This document shows, piece after piece, positions 8,218-16,841 of a stretch of 64,000 nt of DNA. Numbering within the stretch: position 1 is the first letter of the stretch; the number at the start of each line of letters is the position of its first letter. The notes beneath the pieces were generated by a model that worked only from the letters and a program-made list of their open reading frames with translations, was not told where the DNA came from and did no database searches. The DNA is from Pelobacter sp. GTDB lineage: Bacteria; Desulfobacterota; Desulfuromonadia; Geobacterales; Pseudopelobacteraceae. The DNA lies in assembly GCA_030824515.1 (NCBI GenBank), contig JAVBXN010000020.1:1-64000 (forward strand), written 5' to 3'. The translations under genes were made by a program, and so were the position numbers.

Positions 8218-9288
8218 ATGAAAAAGATCAAGGTGCTGGTGGTCGATGATTCGGCCCTGGTGCGTCAGACATTATGCGACATTCTTAATTCCGATCCCGG
8301 GATCGAGGTCATAGGTACCGCTGCGGACCCCATCCTGGCGGCAGAACGGATGAGGAGTGTGGTCCCGGACGTTATCACGCTGGATGTGGAAATGCCACGC
8401 ATGGATGGTTTGACTTTCCTGCAGAAGTTGATGAGCCAGCACCCGATTCCGGTTGTTATGTGTTCCAGTCTGGCCGAGAGCGGCAGCGAGACCGCGTTGA
8501 AGGCGCTGGAATACGGTGCGGTGGACATAATCACCAAGCCAAAGTTGGGTACAAAGCAGTTTATCGAGGAATCGCGTGTGCGTATCTGCGATGCGGTAAA
8601 AGGCGCCGCAGCGGCACGCTTGGGACCTTTGCGTGCCATGCGGACCATGAAGGAGGTTTCGCCAAAATACACTGCCGATGTAATCATGGAAAAACCCAAC
8701 ACGAAGGCCATGATCCAGACTACGGAAAAAGTGGTTGTCATTGGCGCTTCGACCGGCGGAACCGAAGCGCTCAAGGTGTTTTTGGAGATGCTGCCCGAGG
8801 ATACACCCGGCATCGTCATTGTCCAACATATGCCAGAAAATTTTACCGCAGCCTTTGCAAAGAGGCTGGATTCAATCTGCCGCGTGACAGTCAAGGAAGC
8901 CCAGGATAACGATACTGTCGTCAGGGGCAGGGCGCTGATCGCTCCCGGCAACCATCACGTGCTTCTGAAACGCAGCGGCGCCCGCTATTATGTAGAGATC
9001 AAGGACGGTCCCCTGGTGTCTCGCCATCGACCATCGGTTGATGTGCTGTTCCGTTCCGCGGCGCGCTATGCCGGCAAGAATGCGGTGGGTGTGATTATGA
9101 CCGGCATGGGGGACGACGGCGCGCATGGGATGAAGGAGATGTTCGATGCCGGCGCCGTCACGATTGCCCAGGATGAAGCCACCTGCGTTGTCTATGGCAT
9201 GCCACTTGAAGCGGTCAGAAAAGGTGGGGTCAACAAGATCATGCCGTTGCCGAGCATTGCTGCCGAGGTGTTGCGTTTGTGTGTCTGA
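8218..9288 (+). CDS. cheB: Chemoreceptor glutamate methylesterase/deamidase CheB
   Basis: A 356-residue protein with an N-terminal receiver (D10/D11, phospho-acceptor D56 in [11 protein letters not shown], Lys in IITKPK) and a C-terminal methylesterase domain. The catalytic triad is visible: S178 in IGASTGG, H204 in VQHMPENF and D300 in MTGMGDDGA. It removes methyl groups placed by CheR and is activated by phosphorylation from CheA. ATG at 8218 is chosen over an in-frame TTG at 8200 because GAGCTGGGG lies about 9 bases before it and the receiver begins right there. It is 51 bases after cheR. Confidence 0.95.
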   Translation: MKKIKVLVVDDSALVRQTLCDILNSDPGIEVIGTAADPILAAERMRSVVPDVITLDVEMPRMDGLTFLQKLMSQHPIPVVMCSSLAESGSETALKALEYGAVDIITKPKLGTKQFIEESRVRICDAVKGAAAARLGPLRAMRTMKEVSPKYTADVIMEKPNTKAMIQTTEKVVVIGASTGGTEALKVFLEMLPEDTPGIVIVQHMPENFTAAFAKRLDSICRVTVKEAQDNDTVVRGRALIAPGNHHVLLKRSGARYYVEIKDGPLVSRHRPSVDVLFRSAARYAGKNAVGVIMTGMGDDGAHGMKEMFDAGAVTIAQDEATCVVYGMPLEAVRKGGVNKIMPLPSIAAEVLRLCV

Positions 9289-9326
9289 TTTTGAGTTAAC
9301 TGTCACAAGGCGCTAAAGAGCTGAAT

Positions 9327-9815
9327 ATGAAAGACCTGATCACTTCGCATGTACATAATATCTATTTGAAACCGGGTGAAGTTGTTGTCTCCCGAAAACC
9401 AGTGCTGGTTTCAACCGTACTCGGGTCTTGCGTGGCTGTAACGCTGTTCTCGCCTGATCGTGGCTTCGGAGCCATTTGCCACGCCATGCTGCCGACTGCT
9501 CCGGGGCAATCCGAGGATCTGCGATATGTTGATGCTGCTTTGCTCCATATCTATCGAAAAGCCCTGGAGTTCGGTGCAGTAAACAAACACCTTGTAGTCA
9601 AGCTGTTTGGAGGAGCGCGGGTGTTAAATGTAGGCAGCGCCGAATCAACCGGTTATTCCGTCGGAGAACAGAATGTGGCCCGGGCATTGGAAGTCATTTC
9701 ATCCTTGGGGTTGTCGGTAGCCGGCGAGGATACCGGCGGTCTGGTGGGGAGAAAGCTGTACTTCTGCACCAGGGACGGAGACGTTTATCTCCGCAGAATG
9801 CGACGGGTTGTTTGA
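9327..9815 (+). CDS. cheD: Chemoreceptor glutamine deamidase CheD
   Basis: A 162-residue CheD-family protein, which deamidates receptor glutamines and in some systems binds CheC/CheY. The catalytic Cys C35 in TVLGSCVAV and His H52 in AICHAMLP are present, as is the KLFGGARVL segment. AAAGAG precedes the ATG. It is the last gene of the chemosensory operon. A weak nested inverted repeat (GTTTTA at 9835-9840 and TAAAAC at 9846-9851, inside CGGG/CCCG) follows and may end the transcript. No cheC gene is visible. Confidence 0.93.
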   Translation: MKDLITSHVHNIYLKPGEVVVSRKPVLVSTVLGSCVAVTLFSPDRGFGAICHAMLPTAPGQSEDLRYVDAALLHIYRKALEFGAVNKHLVVKLFGGARVLNVGSAESTGYSVGEQNVARALEVISSLGLSVAGEDTGGLVGRKLYFCTRDGDVYLRRMRRVV

Positions 9816-9896
9816 AAAACGGGATATATTGTGAGTTTTAAAAAATAAAACCCGCTATTTGAGGGTCACGGATTTTGATGCTGTTGATTGTTTATT

Positions 9897-9982
9897 TGGT
9901 AGCGGAGGCCGGACTCGAACCGGCATGTACTTGCGTACGGCAGATTTTGAGTCTGCTGTGTCTACCATTTCACCACTCCGCC
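9897..9982 (-). tRNA. tRNA-Leu(CAA)
   Basis: The minus strand folds into a class II cloverleaf of 86 nt with an encoded CCA at 9897-9899. The acceptor arms are GGCGGAG/CTCCGCT (the terminal pair is G-U). The anticodon stem GCAGA/TCTGC encloses loop CTCAAAA, giving anticodon CAA for UUG codons. The variable arm folds as GTAC-GCAA-GTAC and the T-arm is GCCGG-TTCGAGT-CCGGC. It lies alone between the che operon and the carbonic anhydrase gene, on the opposite strand to both. No integrase or duplicated tRNA end is visible nearby. Confidence 0.96.
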
Positions 9983-10050
9983 AGCGCCGGTGAATATAGT
10001 TCAGGCAATCTCTAACGTCAAGATTAAATCCTGTGCTGCGTAAAAAAAGA

Positions 10051-10078
10051 TTGACATATTGATAAGAATTAATACATT
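10051..10078 (+). promoter_or_regulatory. Sigma-70 promoter of the carbonic anhydrase gene
   Basis: TTGACA at 10051-10056 and TACATT at 10073-10078 are spaced by 16 bases in an A+T-rich stretch. This would give a leader of about 20-25 bases with AGGAGGGTAAG before the ATG at 10108. Confidence 0.55.
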
Positions 10079-10107
10079 AACTATACAAAATCACATAGGA
10101 GGGTAAG

Positions 10108-10836
10108 ATGCTAAAAAAAGGTTTACTGGGAAAAATTGCTGCTGTTTTTGGACTGGTAGCGGTTGCTGCGGGGATCGCATTTGCTTCGTCGCATGGCGGA
10201 GCCGGGGTGACTCCGGATGAGGCCCTGCAAAAACTGATGGAAGGCAACAAACGTTATGTGGACAACCAGATGACAGGCACCAAATTGTGCGATTTATCCA
10301 CTCGTACCAGTCTGTCAAAGTCCCAGAAACCCTATGCCATCGTCCTTACCTGTTCCGACTCACGCGTTCCGCCGGAGATAATATTTGACAAGGGTCTGGG
10401 TGAGATATTTGTCATTCGTGTTGCTGGTAATATTCCTGATCCGGTCGTCCTTGGAAGTATCGAATATGCTGTTGAACATCTCGGGTCTCCACTGGTAATG
10501 GTATTGGGGCATGAGCGTTGCGGCGCTGTTTCGGCCACGGTTGGAGCAAAAGGGAAGAGCACCGGTAGTGCCAATATTGATGCCATCGTCAAGACCATTG
10601 CCCCGAACATCAAGAACGCCGCCAAGAATTGCGAAGCTTGCAAGGGCGATGCTAAATGTGCGGATACCAACAAGGATGCCTTTGTTGAGTGTGTGGTTGA
10701 TGCCAATGCCAGAGCCGTTGCCGCCAGCCTGACAAAAAAGTCCAAGATACTCAAGCACATGGTAGCAGAGAAGAAAATCAAGATTGTTGTTGCTAAATAC
10801 GACCTTGACGATGGCATTGTAACTGTCTCCAAATAA
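10108..10836 (+). CDS. Exported beta-class carbonic anhydrase
   Basis: A 242-residue zinc enzyme that interconverts CO2 and bicarbonate. The N-terminus (lysines, then about 18 hydrophobic residues ending in AFA) is a signal peptide, so the enzyme should be periplasmic. The beta-class zinc ligands are clear: C82 in LTCSDSR (with the D84/R86 dyad), H135 and C138 in GHERCGAVSA. An insertion around residues 172-196 adds C175, C178, C184 and C195, which is not usual for the family and could form disulphides or bind a metal. The ATG has a strong AGGAGGG. It is probably a single-gene transcript. Confidence 0.92.
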   Translation: MLKKGLLGKIAAVFGLVAVAAGIAFASSHGGAGVTPDEALQKLMEGNKRYVDNQMTGTKLCDLSTRTSLSKSQKPYAIVLTCSDSRVPPEIIFDKGLGEIFVIRVAGNIPDPVVLGSIEYAVEHLGSPLVMVLGHERCGAVSATVGAKGKSTGSANIDAIVKTIAPNIKNAAKNCEACKGDAKCADTNKDAFVECVVDANARAVAASLTKKSKILKHMVAEKKIKIVVAKYDLDDGIVTVSK

Positions 10837-10863
10837 TAGCTGTAGCTGGATTCGGTTTAATTC

Positions 10864-10880
10864 TGATTTATCGTAAATCA
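10864..10880. repeat. Perfect palindrome upstream of the pyr promoter
   Basis: TGATTTA-TCG-TAAATCA is a perfect 7+3+7 inverted repeat. It lies 28 bases after the carbonic anhydrase stop and 2 bases before the putative -35 of the pyr operon. It could be an operator or a weak hairpin that ends the upstream transcript; no T-run follows. Confidence 0.4.
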
Positions 10881-10882
10881 AC

Positions 10883-10910
10883 TTGACCTGAAATACCATT
10901 AAGTGATAGT
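10883..10910 (+). promoter_or_regulatory. Putative pyr operon promoter
   Basis: TTGACC at 10883-10888 and GATAGT at 10905-10910 with 16 bases between them form a plausible sigma-70 promoter. Transcription would start near 10917, leaving the complete PyrR-binding loop and terminator in the leader. Confidence 0.45.
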
Positions 10911-10940
10911 GTTCCGACGTTGAATTATTCTCCTTTTAAT

Positions 10941-11595
<655 letters not shown>

Positions 11596-11609
11596 GGAGG
11601 GTGAATAGC

Positions 11610-12542
11610 ATGGCCGAGTTCAAGCATAAGCATATCATTGCCCTGCGGGATCTGTCGAAAGAGGACATCGAGTTGTTGATTTCCACGGCCGAAAGCATGC
11701 GTGAGGTCAACAGTCGCGACATCAAAAAAGTTCCGACATTGCGTGGCAAGACCATTATCAACCTGTTTTACGAATCATCCACCAGGACCAGGACGTCTTT
11801 CGAGATTGCCGGAAAGAGGCTTTCGGCAGACACCGTAAATATTGCGCCTTCCAATAGTTCGGCTACTAAAGGTGAGACTCTTTCCGACACGGCGCTGAAT
11901 CTTCTGGCCATGAAGCCGGACATCATCGTGATGCGTCATGCGGTTTCCGGTTCGCATTATTTTCTGGCGGAAAAAGTAAATTGCTCAATCATCAATGCCG
12001 GTGACGGCGCTCATGAGCATCCTTCCCAGGGCCTTCTCGACATGTTGACCATGAAAGACCGTTTTGGCCGTCTGGATGGTCTCAAGGTAGCGATAGTCGG
12101 CGACATTACCCACAGCAGGGTGGCCCGCTCGGACATTCAGGGCCTTACCAAGATGGGTTCATCGATTTACCTGGCAGGTCCACCTACCATGATGCCGCCG
12201 GGAGTTGAGAGGCTCGGCAATGTCACGGTCTGCCAGAACATGAAGGAGGCCATCCAGGATGCTGACGTGGTCATGATGCTGCGGATTCAGCAGGAAAGGC
12301 AGGGCAAGACCCTGATGCCGAACACCCGTGAGTACTCCCGTTATTTCGGCCTGAACCCTGAGAACATCAAGCTGGCCAAACCTAACGCGATGGTAATGCA
12401 TCCTGGGCCGATCAACCGCGGCGTCGAGATGTCTTCACATGTGGTTGACGGCGACCAATCATGGATTCTCAAGCAGGTCGAAAATGGTGTGGCGGTCAGG
12501 ATGTCGATGCTTTATCATGTCTGCGGTGGTGAGTTGGAGTAA
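11610..12542 (+). CDS. pyrB: Aspartate carbamoyltransferase catalytic chain
   Basis: A 310-residue transcarbamylase that joins carbamoyl phosphate and aspartate in the second step of UMP synthesis. The carbamoyl-phosphate motif [12 protein letters not shown] and the [10 protein letters not shown] segment are present, with HPGPINRG near the end. AGGGAGGG at 11594-11601 favours ATG 11610 over GTG 11601. No regulatory chain (pyrI) follows, so it is probably the unregulated trimer or the type that associates with dihydroorotase, whose gene is next. Confidence 0.96.
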   Translation: MAEFKHKHIIALRDLSKEDIELLISTAESMREVNSRDIKKVPTLRGKTIINLFYESSTRTRTSFEIAGKRLSADTVNIAPSNSSATKGETLSDTALNLLAMKPDIIVMRHAVSGSHYFLAEKVNCSIINAGDGAHEHPSQGLLDMLTMKDRFGRLDGLKVAIVGDITHSRVARSDIQGLTKMGSSIYLAGPPTMMPPGVERLGNVTVCQNMKEAIQDADVVMMLRIQQERQGKTLMPNTREYSRYFGLNPENIKLAKPNAMVMHPGPINRGVEMSSHVVDGDQSWILKQVENGVAVRMSMLYHVCGGELE

Positions 12543-12575
12543 TTACAAGGAAAACTATTCTTTCGAGGTGAGCAT

Positions 12576-13850
12576 ATGAATTTATTGATCAAGGGCGGCC
12601 GGGTGATTGATCCGAGCCAGAATCTAGATGACGCACTTGACGTTCTGGTGGAAAACGGGGTGATAAAAGAGATCGGCAAGTCTTTAGCAGCACCTTCAGA
12701 AGCTAAAATCATAGATGCTTCAGGAAAGTACGTTCTGCCTGGTTTGATCGACATGCATGTGCATCTTCGAGATCCGGGCCTTGAGTACAAGGAAGACATT
12801 ATTTCCGGAACCAGGTCTGCCGTCTCGGGGGGCTTTACATCGGTTTGCTGCATGCCTAACACCAAGCCGACCATCGATAACAAGGCGGTGGCCAGCTATA
12901 TTATCAACAAAGCCAAAAACGAAGGTTCATGCAATGTATTTCCTATAGGCTCCATTACCTACGGATTGACCGGTGACCGGATGGCTGAGATGGGCGAGCT
13001 GAAGGAATCCGGCTGTGTTGCCGTTTCGGATGACGGCAAGCCGGTAAACAACAGCGAACTGATGAGACGTTCGCTGCAATACGCGGCCGGAATCGGGATC
13101 ATGGTTATTTCGCATGCCGAAGAGCTGGAACTGGTCGGTGAAGGAGTGATGAACGAAGGTTTCACATCCACCGAACTCGGACTGAAGGGGATTCCAGCTG
13201 TTGCCGAGGATATTGCCACCTCCCGCGACATCATGCTGGCAGAGTATAACGGTACTCCGATCCATATTGCCCACGTATCCACCAAAGGTTCGGTGCGGAT
13301 CATCCGCGATGCCAAGGCCCGTGGAGTAAAGGTGACCTGTGAAACCGCTCCCCACTATTTCACGCTGACCGATGACGCAGTTCGTGGATACAACACCAAT
13401 GCCAAAATGAACCCGCCGCTGCGTGGGGCAGAAGATGTTGCTGCCATCAAGGAGGGATTGAGGGATGGCACTATCGATTGCATCGCCACGGATCATGCTC
13501 CGCATCACATTGACGAGAAGGATGTTGAGTTCAATGTGGCAATGAACGGCATCATCGGCCTGGAAACCTCGCTGCCATTGTCGCTGAAACTGGTGGAAGA
13601 CGGTGTCCTGACACTTGATCAGCTGGTTGAAAAAATGTCATGCAACCCATCTAAAATTCTCGATCTTTGCCGTGGCACTCTCAAAGCAGGAACCGCTGCA
13701 GACATTTCGGTGATTGATCCCTCGCTGGAATGGGTTGTCGAAGCGGACAAGCTGGCCAGCAAATCAAAGAACTCTCCCTGGCTCGGTCAGAATATGAAAG
13801 GGGCTGCCGTTGCCACTGTTGTTGCCGGCAACCTGAAATTTGTACGATAA
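12576..13850 (+). CDS. pyrC: Dihydroorotase
   Basis: A 424-residue amidohydrolase that closes carbamoyl aspartate to dihydroorotate. Metal-site motifs are [10 protein letters not shown] near residue 60, [14 protein letters not shown] and CIATDHAPH. The long form with the NSELM/NPPLR pattern fits class I bacterial dihydroorotases. CGAGGTGAGC precedes the ATG by about 6 bases. It is 33 bases after pyrB and 27 before carA, within the pyr operon. Confidence 0.95.
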   Translation: MNLLIKGGRVIDPSQNLDDALDVLVENGVIKEIGKSLAAPSEAKIIDASGKYVLPGLIDMHVHLRDPGLEYKEDIISGTRSAVSGGFTSVCCMPNTKPTIDNKAVASYIINKAKNEGSCNVFPIGSITYGLTGDRMAEMGELKESGCVAVSDDGKPVNNSELMRRSLQYAAGIGIMVISHAEELELVGEGVMNEGFTSTELGLKGIPAVAEDIATSRDIMLAEYNGTPIHIAHVSTKGSVRIIRDAKARGVKVTCETAPHYFTLTDDAVRGYNTNAKMNPPLRGAEDVAAIKEGLRDGTIDCIATDHAPHHIDEKDVEFNVAMNGIIGLETSLPLSLKLVEDGVLTLDQLVEKMSCNPSKILDLCRGTLKAGTAADISVIDPSLEWVVEADKLASKSKNSPWLGQNMKGAAVATVVAGNLKFVR

Positions 13851-13877
13851 AATTGAAAAATCCGGAGTTATTAATTT

Positions 13878-15002
13878 ATGAAAGCAATTCTTGCGCTCGC
13901 CGACGGGCGTATCTTTGAAGGAAAATCATTCGGCGCCTCTGGCGAGGTTACCGGAGAAGTCGTTTTTAACACAGCCATGTCAGGGTATCAGGAAGTTCTT
14001 ACCGACCCGTCCTATAAGGGACAGATGGTTACCATGACCTATACCCAGATCGGCAACACCGGAATCAACCCCGAGGATATAGAAAGTCGTGGTTTGTTCC
14101 TGTCCGGATTCATCGTCAAGGAGTATCAGGATTGCTATTCCAACTGGCGTGCTACTATGAGCCTTGACGCATATTTGAAGGAGAACAGCGTAGTTGGTAT
14201 CCAGGGCCTGGATACCAGGGCGCTGACCCGGCATCTGCGCGACAAGGGCGCCCAGAACGGCATAATTTCTACTGTCGATCTGAATCATGAAAGCCTGGTG
14301 GCAAAAGCCGGAGCCATTCCCAAAATGACCGGTCTGGATCTTGCCTCCGGAGTAAGTTGTGACAAACCCTATCATTGGACGGAAGGGGTCTGGGATCTTG
14401 AAACCGGTTATCCTGATGTCGATCCGATCACACTGAAATACAAAGTGGTGGCCTACGATTTCGGTATAAAGTTCAATATCCTGCGTTGCCTTGTCGATGC
14501 CGGGTGCGATGTGACCGTAGTGCCGTCCGATTATCCGGCTGAAAAAGTTCTGGAAATGAACCCGGACGGAATCTTCCTTTCCAACGGTCCAGGCGACCCG
14601 GAACCACTGGTAGCCGTACAGCAGGAAATCAGGAAGCTGGTCGGCAAGAAACCGATATTTGGAATCTGCCTGGGGCATCAACTTCTGGGGTTGGCGCTGG
14701 GCGGCAAGACTATCAAACTCCCGTTCGGCAATCACGGTTCAAACCTGCCGGTGATGGATATGTCTACCCGCAAGGTCGAGATTACTTCCCAAAATCACGG
14801 TTTTGCAGTGGATCTGGATACCCTTGGGGATGCTGCCTGTCTGGGGCACGAGAATCTGAACGATCAGACGGTAGAAGGGATTCGGCACTGTGAACTGCCG
14901 ATCTTCTCGGTTCAGCATCATCCCGAAGCTTCGCCCGGGCCGCACGATTCCCAGTATCTTTTCGGTCGTTTTGTAGAAATGATGGAAAAGCATAAACATT
15001 GA
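13878..15002 (+). CDS. carA: Carbamoyl-phosphate synthase small subunit
   Basis: A 374-residue glutamine amidotransferase subunit that releases ammonia for CarB. The N-terminal CPSase small-chain domain is followed by a class I glutaminase with nucleophile C264 in GICLGHQLLG and catalytic H348/E350 in QHHPEASPG. Length is normal. It sits in the pyr operon, but unlike many genomes carB is not the next gene: three unrelated genes come between. Confidence 0.96.
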   Translation: MKAILALADGRIFEGKSFGASGEVTGEVVFNTAMSGYQEVLTDPSYKGQMVTMTYTQIGNTGINPEDIESRGLFLSGFIVKEYQDCYSNWRATMSLDAYLKENSVVGIQGLDTRALTRHLRDKGAQNGIISTVDLNHESLVAKAGAIPKMTGLDLASGVSCDKPYHWTEGVWDLETGYPDVDPITLKYKVVAYDFGIKFNILRCLVDAGCDVTVVPSDYPAEKVLEMNPDGIFLSNGPGDPEPLVAVQQEIRKLVGKKPIFGICLGHQLLGLALGGKTIKLPFGNHGSNLPVMDMSTRKVEITSQNHGFAVDLDTLGDAACLGHENLNDQTVEGIRHCELPIFSVQHHPEASPGPHDSQYLFGRFVEMMEKHKH

Positions 15003-15020
15003 CTGGACTCTGATGAATCG

Positions 15021-15042
15021 ATCAAACATTTAATTGTTTGAT
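15021..15042 (+). terminator. Hairpin after carA
   Basis: ATCAAACA-TTTAAT-TGTTTGAT is a perfect 8-bp stem with a 6-base loop, 19 bases after the carA stop. The bases after it are A+T-rich but not a T-run. It may weakly end or process the transcript before carB. Confidence 0.35.
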
Positions 15043-15080
15043 TAAACTGATTACGATTTTAAACAGGATTCTGGTTTTGT

Positions 15081-15983
15081 ATGGGGTTAATCGATCTTTA
15101 TCAATCAGGTGAATTACTGCAGCGTGTACGTGAGTCTTACCGGCGTCTGGCGGCCTGTGATCTCTGTCCCCATGACTGCGGTGTCAACCGTGTTGCCGGT
15201 GAAGTGGGTATTTGCGGCGCGGGCCTCAAGCCGAAAATTGCCTCTGCCAACGTGCACCATGGTGAAGAACCGCCGATCTCCGGCTCAAGAGGTTCCGGCA
15301 CAATTTTTTTTTCAGGCTGTTCACTGAAATGTGTTTTCTGCCAAAACTTTCCCATCAGTCAGCTTTGCAACGGTGAAGAGATCACCACCGGGGAATTGGC
15401 GGCCCGCATGCTCGGGCTGCAGCGCCGGAGAGTTCATAATATCAATTTAGTTACGCCGACACACTATCTGCCACAGATTCTCGCAGCACTCTGGCTGGCT
15501 GTTCCGCAGGGATTCGGTTTACCCTTGGTCTGGAATTCCAGCGGGTATGAGAAAGTAGATGTTTTGCAGATGCTGGATGGTATTGTCAGCGTCTATCTGC
15601 CGGATATGAAGTATTGCGACGATTGCCAGGCTGTGGAAATTTCATCGGCGCCCGGTTACCGCAGTATAAATCGAGAAGCGGTAACGGAAATGCTGCGACA
15701 GGTTGGTCATCTGAACACGGATATCAACGGCATTGCCGAACATGGTCTGATCATCAGGCATCTGGTGCTCCCGGGTGGTAGGGCCGGATCTGTTGATACT
15801 TTGCGTTGGATTGCCGATAACCTGGGCCAGGAGACCCACATTGCCCTGATGAATCAGTACTTTCCAGCACACGTTGCCCATCAGGTTCCGGGGCTTAGTC
15901 GGAAAATAACCAGTGAAGAATATGATCAGGCGGTTGAAATCCTGGAAGAATGCGGCCTGGAAAATGGCTGGGTTCAGGAGTAG
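15081..15983 (+). CDS. Radical-SAM protein of the PflX-like (COG1313) group
   Basis: A 300-residue radical-SAM protein. The cluster motif is C80-x3-C84-x2-C87 (SGCSLKCVFC), binding the [4Fe-4S] cluster that cleaves SAM. Before it is a second cysteine set (CDLCPHDC and GICGAG, residues 26-45), typical of the group related to pyruvate-formate-lyase activating enzymes. The substrate is not known; no glycyl-radical enzyme gene is nearby. The ATG at 15081 has no good ribosome site. It overlaps or abuts the ferritin-like gene that follows, and both lie between carA and carB. Confidence 0.85.
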   Translation: MGLIDLYQSGELLQRVRESYRRLAACDLCPHDCGVNRVAGEVGICGAGLKPKIASANVHHGEEPPISGSRGSGTIFFSGCSLKCVFCQNFPISQLCNGEEITTGELAARMLGLQRRRVHNINLVTPTHYLPQILAALWLAVPQGFGLPLVWNSSGYEKVDVLQMLDGIVSVYLPDMKYCDDCQAVEISSAPGYRSINREAVTEMLRQVGHLNTDINGIAEHGLIIRHLVLPGGRAGSVDTLRWIADNLGQETHIALMNQYFPAHVAHQVPGLSRKITSEEYDQAVEILEECGLENGWVQE

Positions 15984-15997
15984 ATGCGGGAGGACGC

Positions 15998-16495
15998 TTG
16001 GAATCGGACAGTTTACGGGAACAATCACTACTATTTCTTGATGTAAATGCTCGCATTGAAGCCCTCTGTGCCGAACTGTATCACTTCTACAGTCGTGTCT
16101 TTTCCTACAACGGCGATGTGTCACGATTGTGGCAAAAAACCGCCATGGAAGAGGAAAATCACCAGATGCAGATTCAGATGGCAATGAGATTGAGTGATGC
16201 TATCGAAGATGTGTTGCCGGACGGTCTCACCGTAGTCTATTCAATACATCAAAGGCTTCACCGACTGGTGGCCGGAGTGCGCAATAATCCTCCTGATCTG
16301 GTAACCGCATTGAAAAAATCCATTGAAATGGAAGAACGGATGGCGTTCCTCCATGTGGAGTCATCTGTCAGGTTCAAGGATGAGTCGATCAGAAGGATGT
16401 TCGAGGCCCTGCGTGGATCTGACCGCGATCACATCACAGCGCTCAAGCGCCAACTGGCAATTGAAACGCTGGCACTTACGGAGATGGATGAGTGA
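15998..16495 (+). CDS. Ferritin-like (rubrerythrin-family) diiron protein
   Basis: About 165 residues, predicted all helical. The diiron ligand pattern is visible: Glu in ALCAELYHFY, E-x-x-H in MEEENHQ, Glu in SIEMEERM and D-x-x-H in DRDHITAL. The most similar family is the rubrerythrin/ferritin-like superfamily, but the rubredoxin domain is absent. The start is uncertain: TTG 15998 has GGGAGGA 4-5 bases upstream, whereas an in-frame ATG at 15950 lies inside the radical-SAM gene. Its stop overlaps the next gene's GTG. Role in iron or peroxide handling is inference. Confidence 0.7.
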   Translation: MESDSLREQSLLFLDVNARIEALCAELYHFYSRVFSYNGDVSRLWQKTAMEEENHQMQIQMAMRLSDAIEDVLPDGLTVVYSIHQRLHRLVAGVRNNPPDLVTALKKSIEMEERMAFLHVESSVRFKDESIRRMFEALRGSDRDHITALKRQLAIETLALTEMDE

Positions 16496-16818
16496 GAACG
16501 GTTGTTCTCCTGGTTCTTTCCAATATTTTCATGACCTTTGCATGGTATGCTCATCTCAAAAATTTGCGTACAAGGCACTGGTTGATAGCAGTAGCCGTCA
16601 GTTGGGGCATCGCTTTTTTTGAATACCTGATCCAGGTGCCGGCCAATCGCATCGGTTATGGCAGATTCAGCCTGGCGCAGCTGAAAATTTTGCAGGAAGT
16701 GATCACGCTGACGGTCTTTGTTCCCTTTGCAGTTTTGTACATGGGGAGCAGTCTCAACTGGAATTATCTTTGGGCCGGGTGTTGCCTGGCCGGAGCTGTA
16801 TTTTTCATATTTCGATAA
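16492..16818 (+). CDS. DUF486 small membrane protein
   Basis: A 108-residue hydrophobic protein with about four transmembrane helices, matching the DUF486 family (related to drug/metabolite transporters). Characteristic pieces are FMTFAWYAHL at the start and FFEYLIQVPANRIG in the middle. The start is GTG 16492, overlapping the stop of the ferritin-like gene, so the two are probably translated together. Transport substrate is unknown. It is 23 bases before carB. Confidence 0.82.
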   Translation: MRTVVLLVLSNIFMTFAWYAHLKNLRTRHWLIAVAVSWGIAFFEYLIQVPANRIGYGRFSLAQLKILQEVITLTVFVPFAVLYMGSSLNWNYLWAGCCLAGAVFFIFR

Positions 16819-16841
16819 TCACACGAAGGAGTGTTGTGTAA

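Noticed and set aside
9897-9982. tRNA-Leu as an integration site of a mobile element
   Set aside because: No integrase, no repeated tRNA 3' end and no change in gene character beside it; both neighbours are ordinary chromosomal genes.
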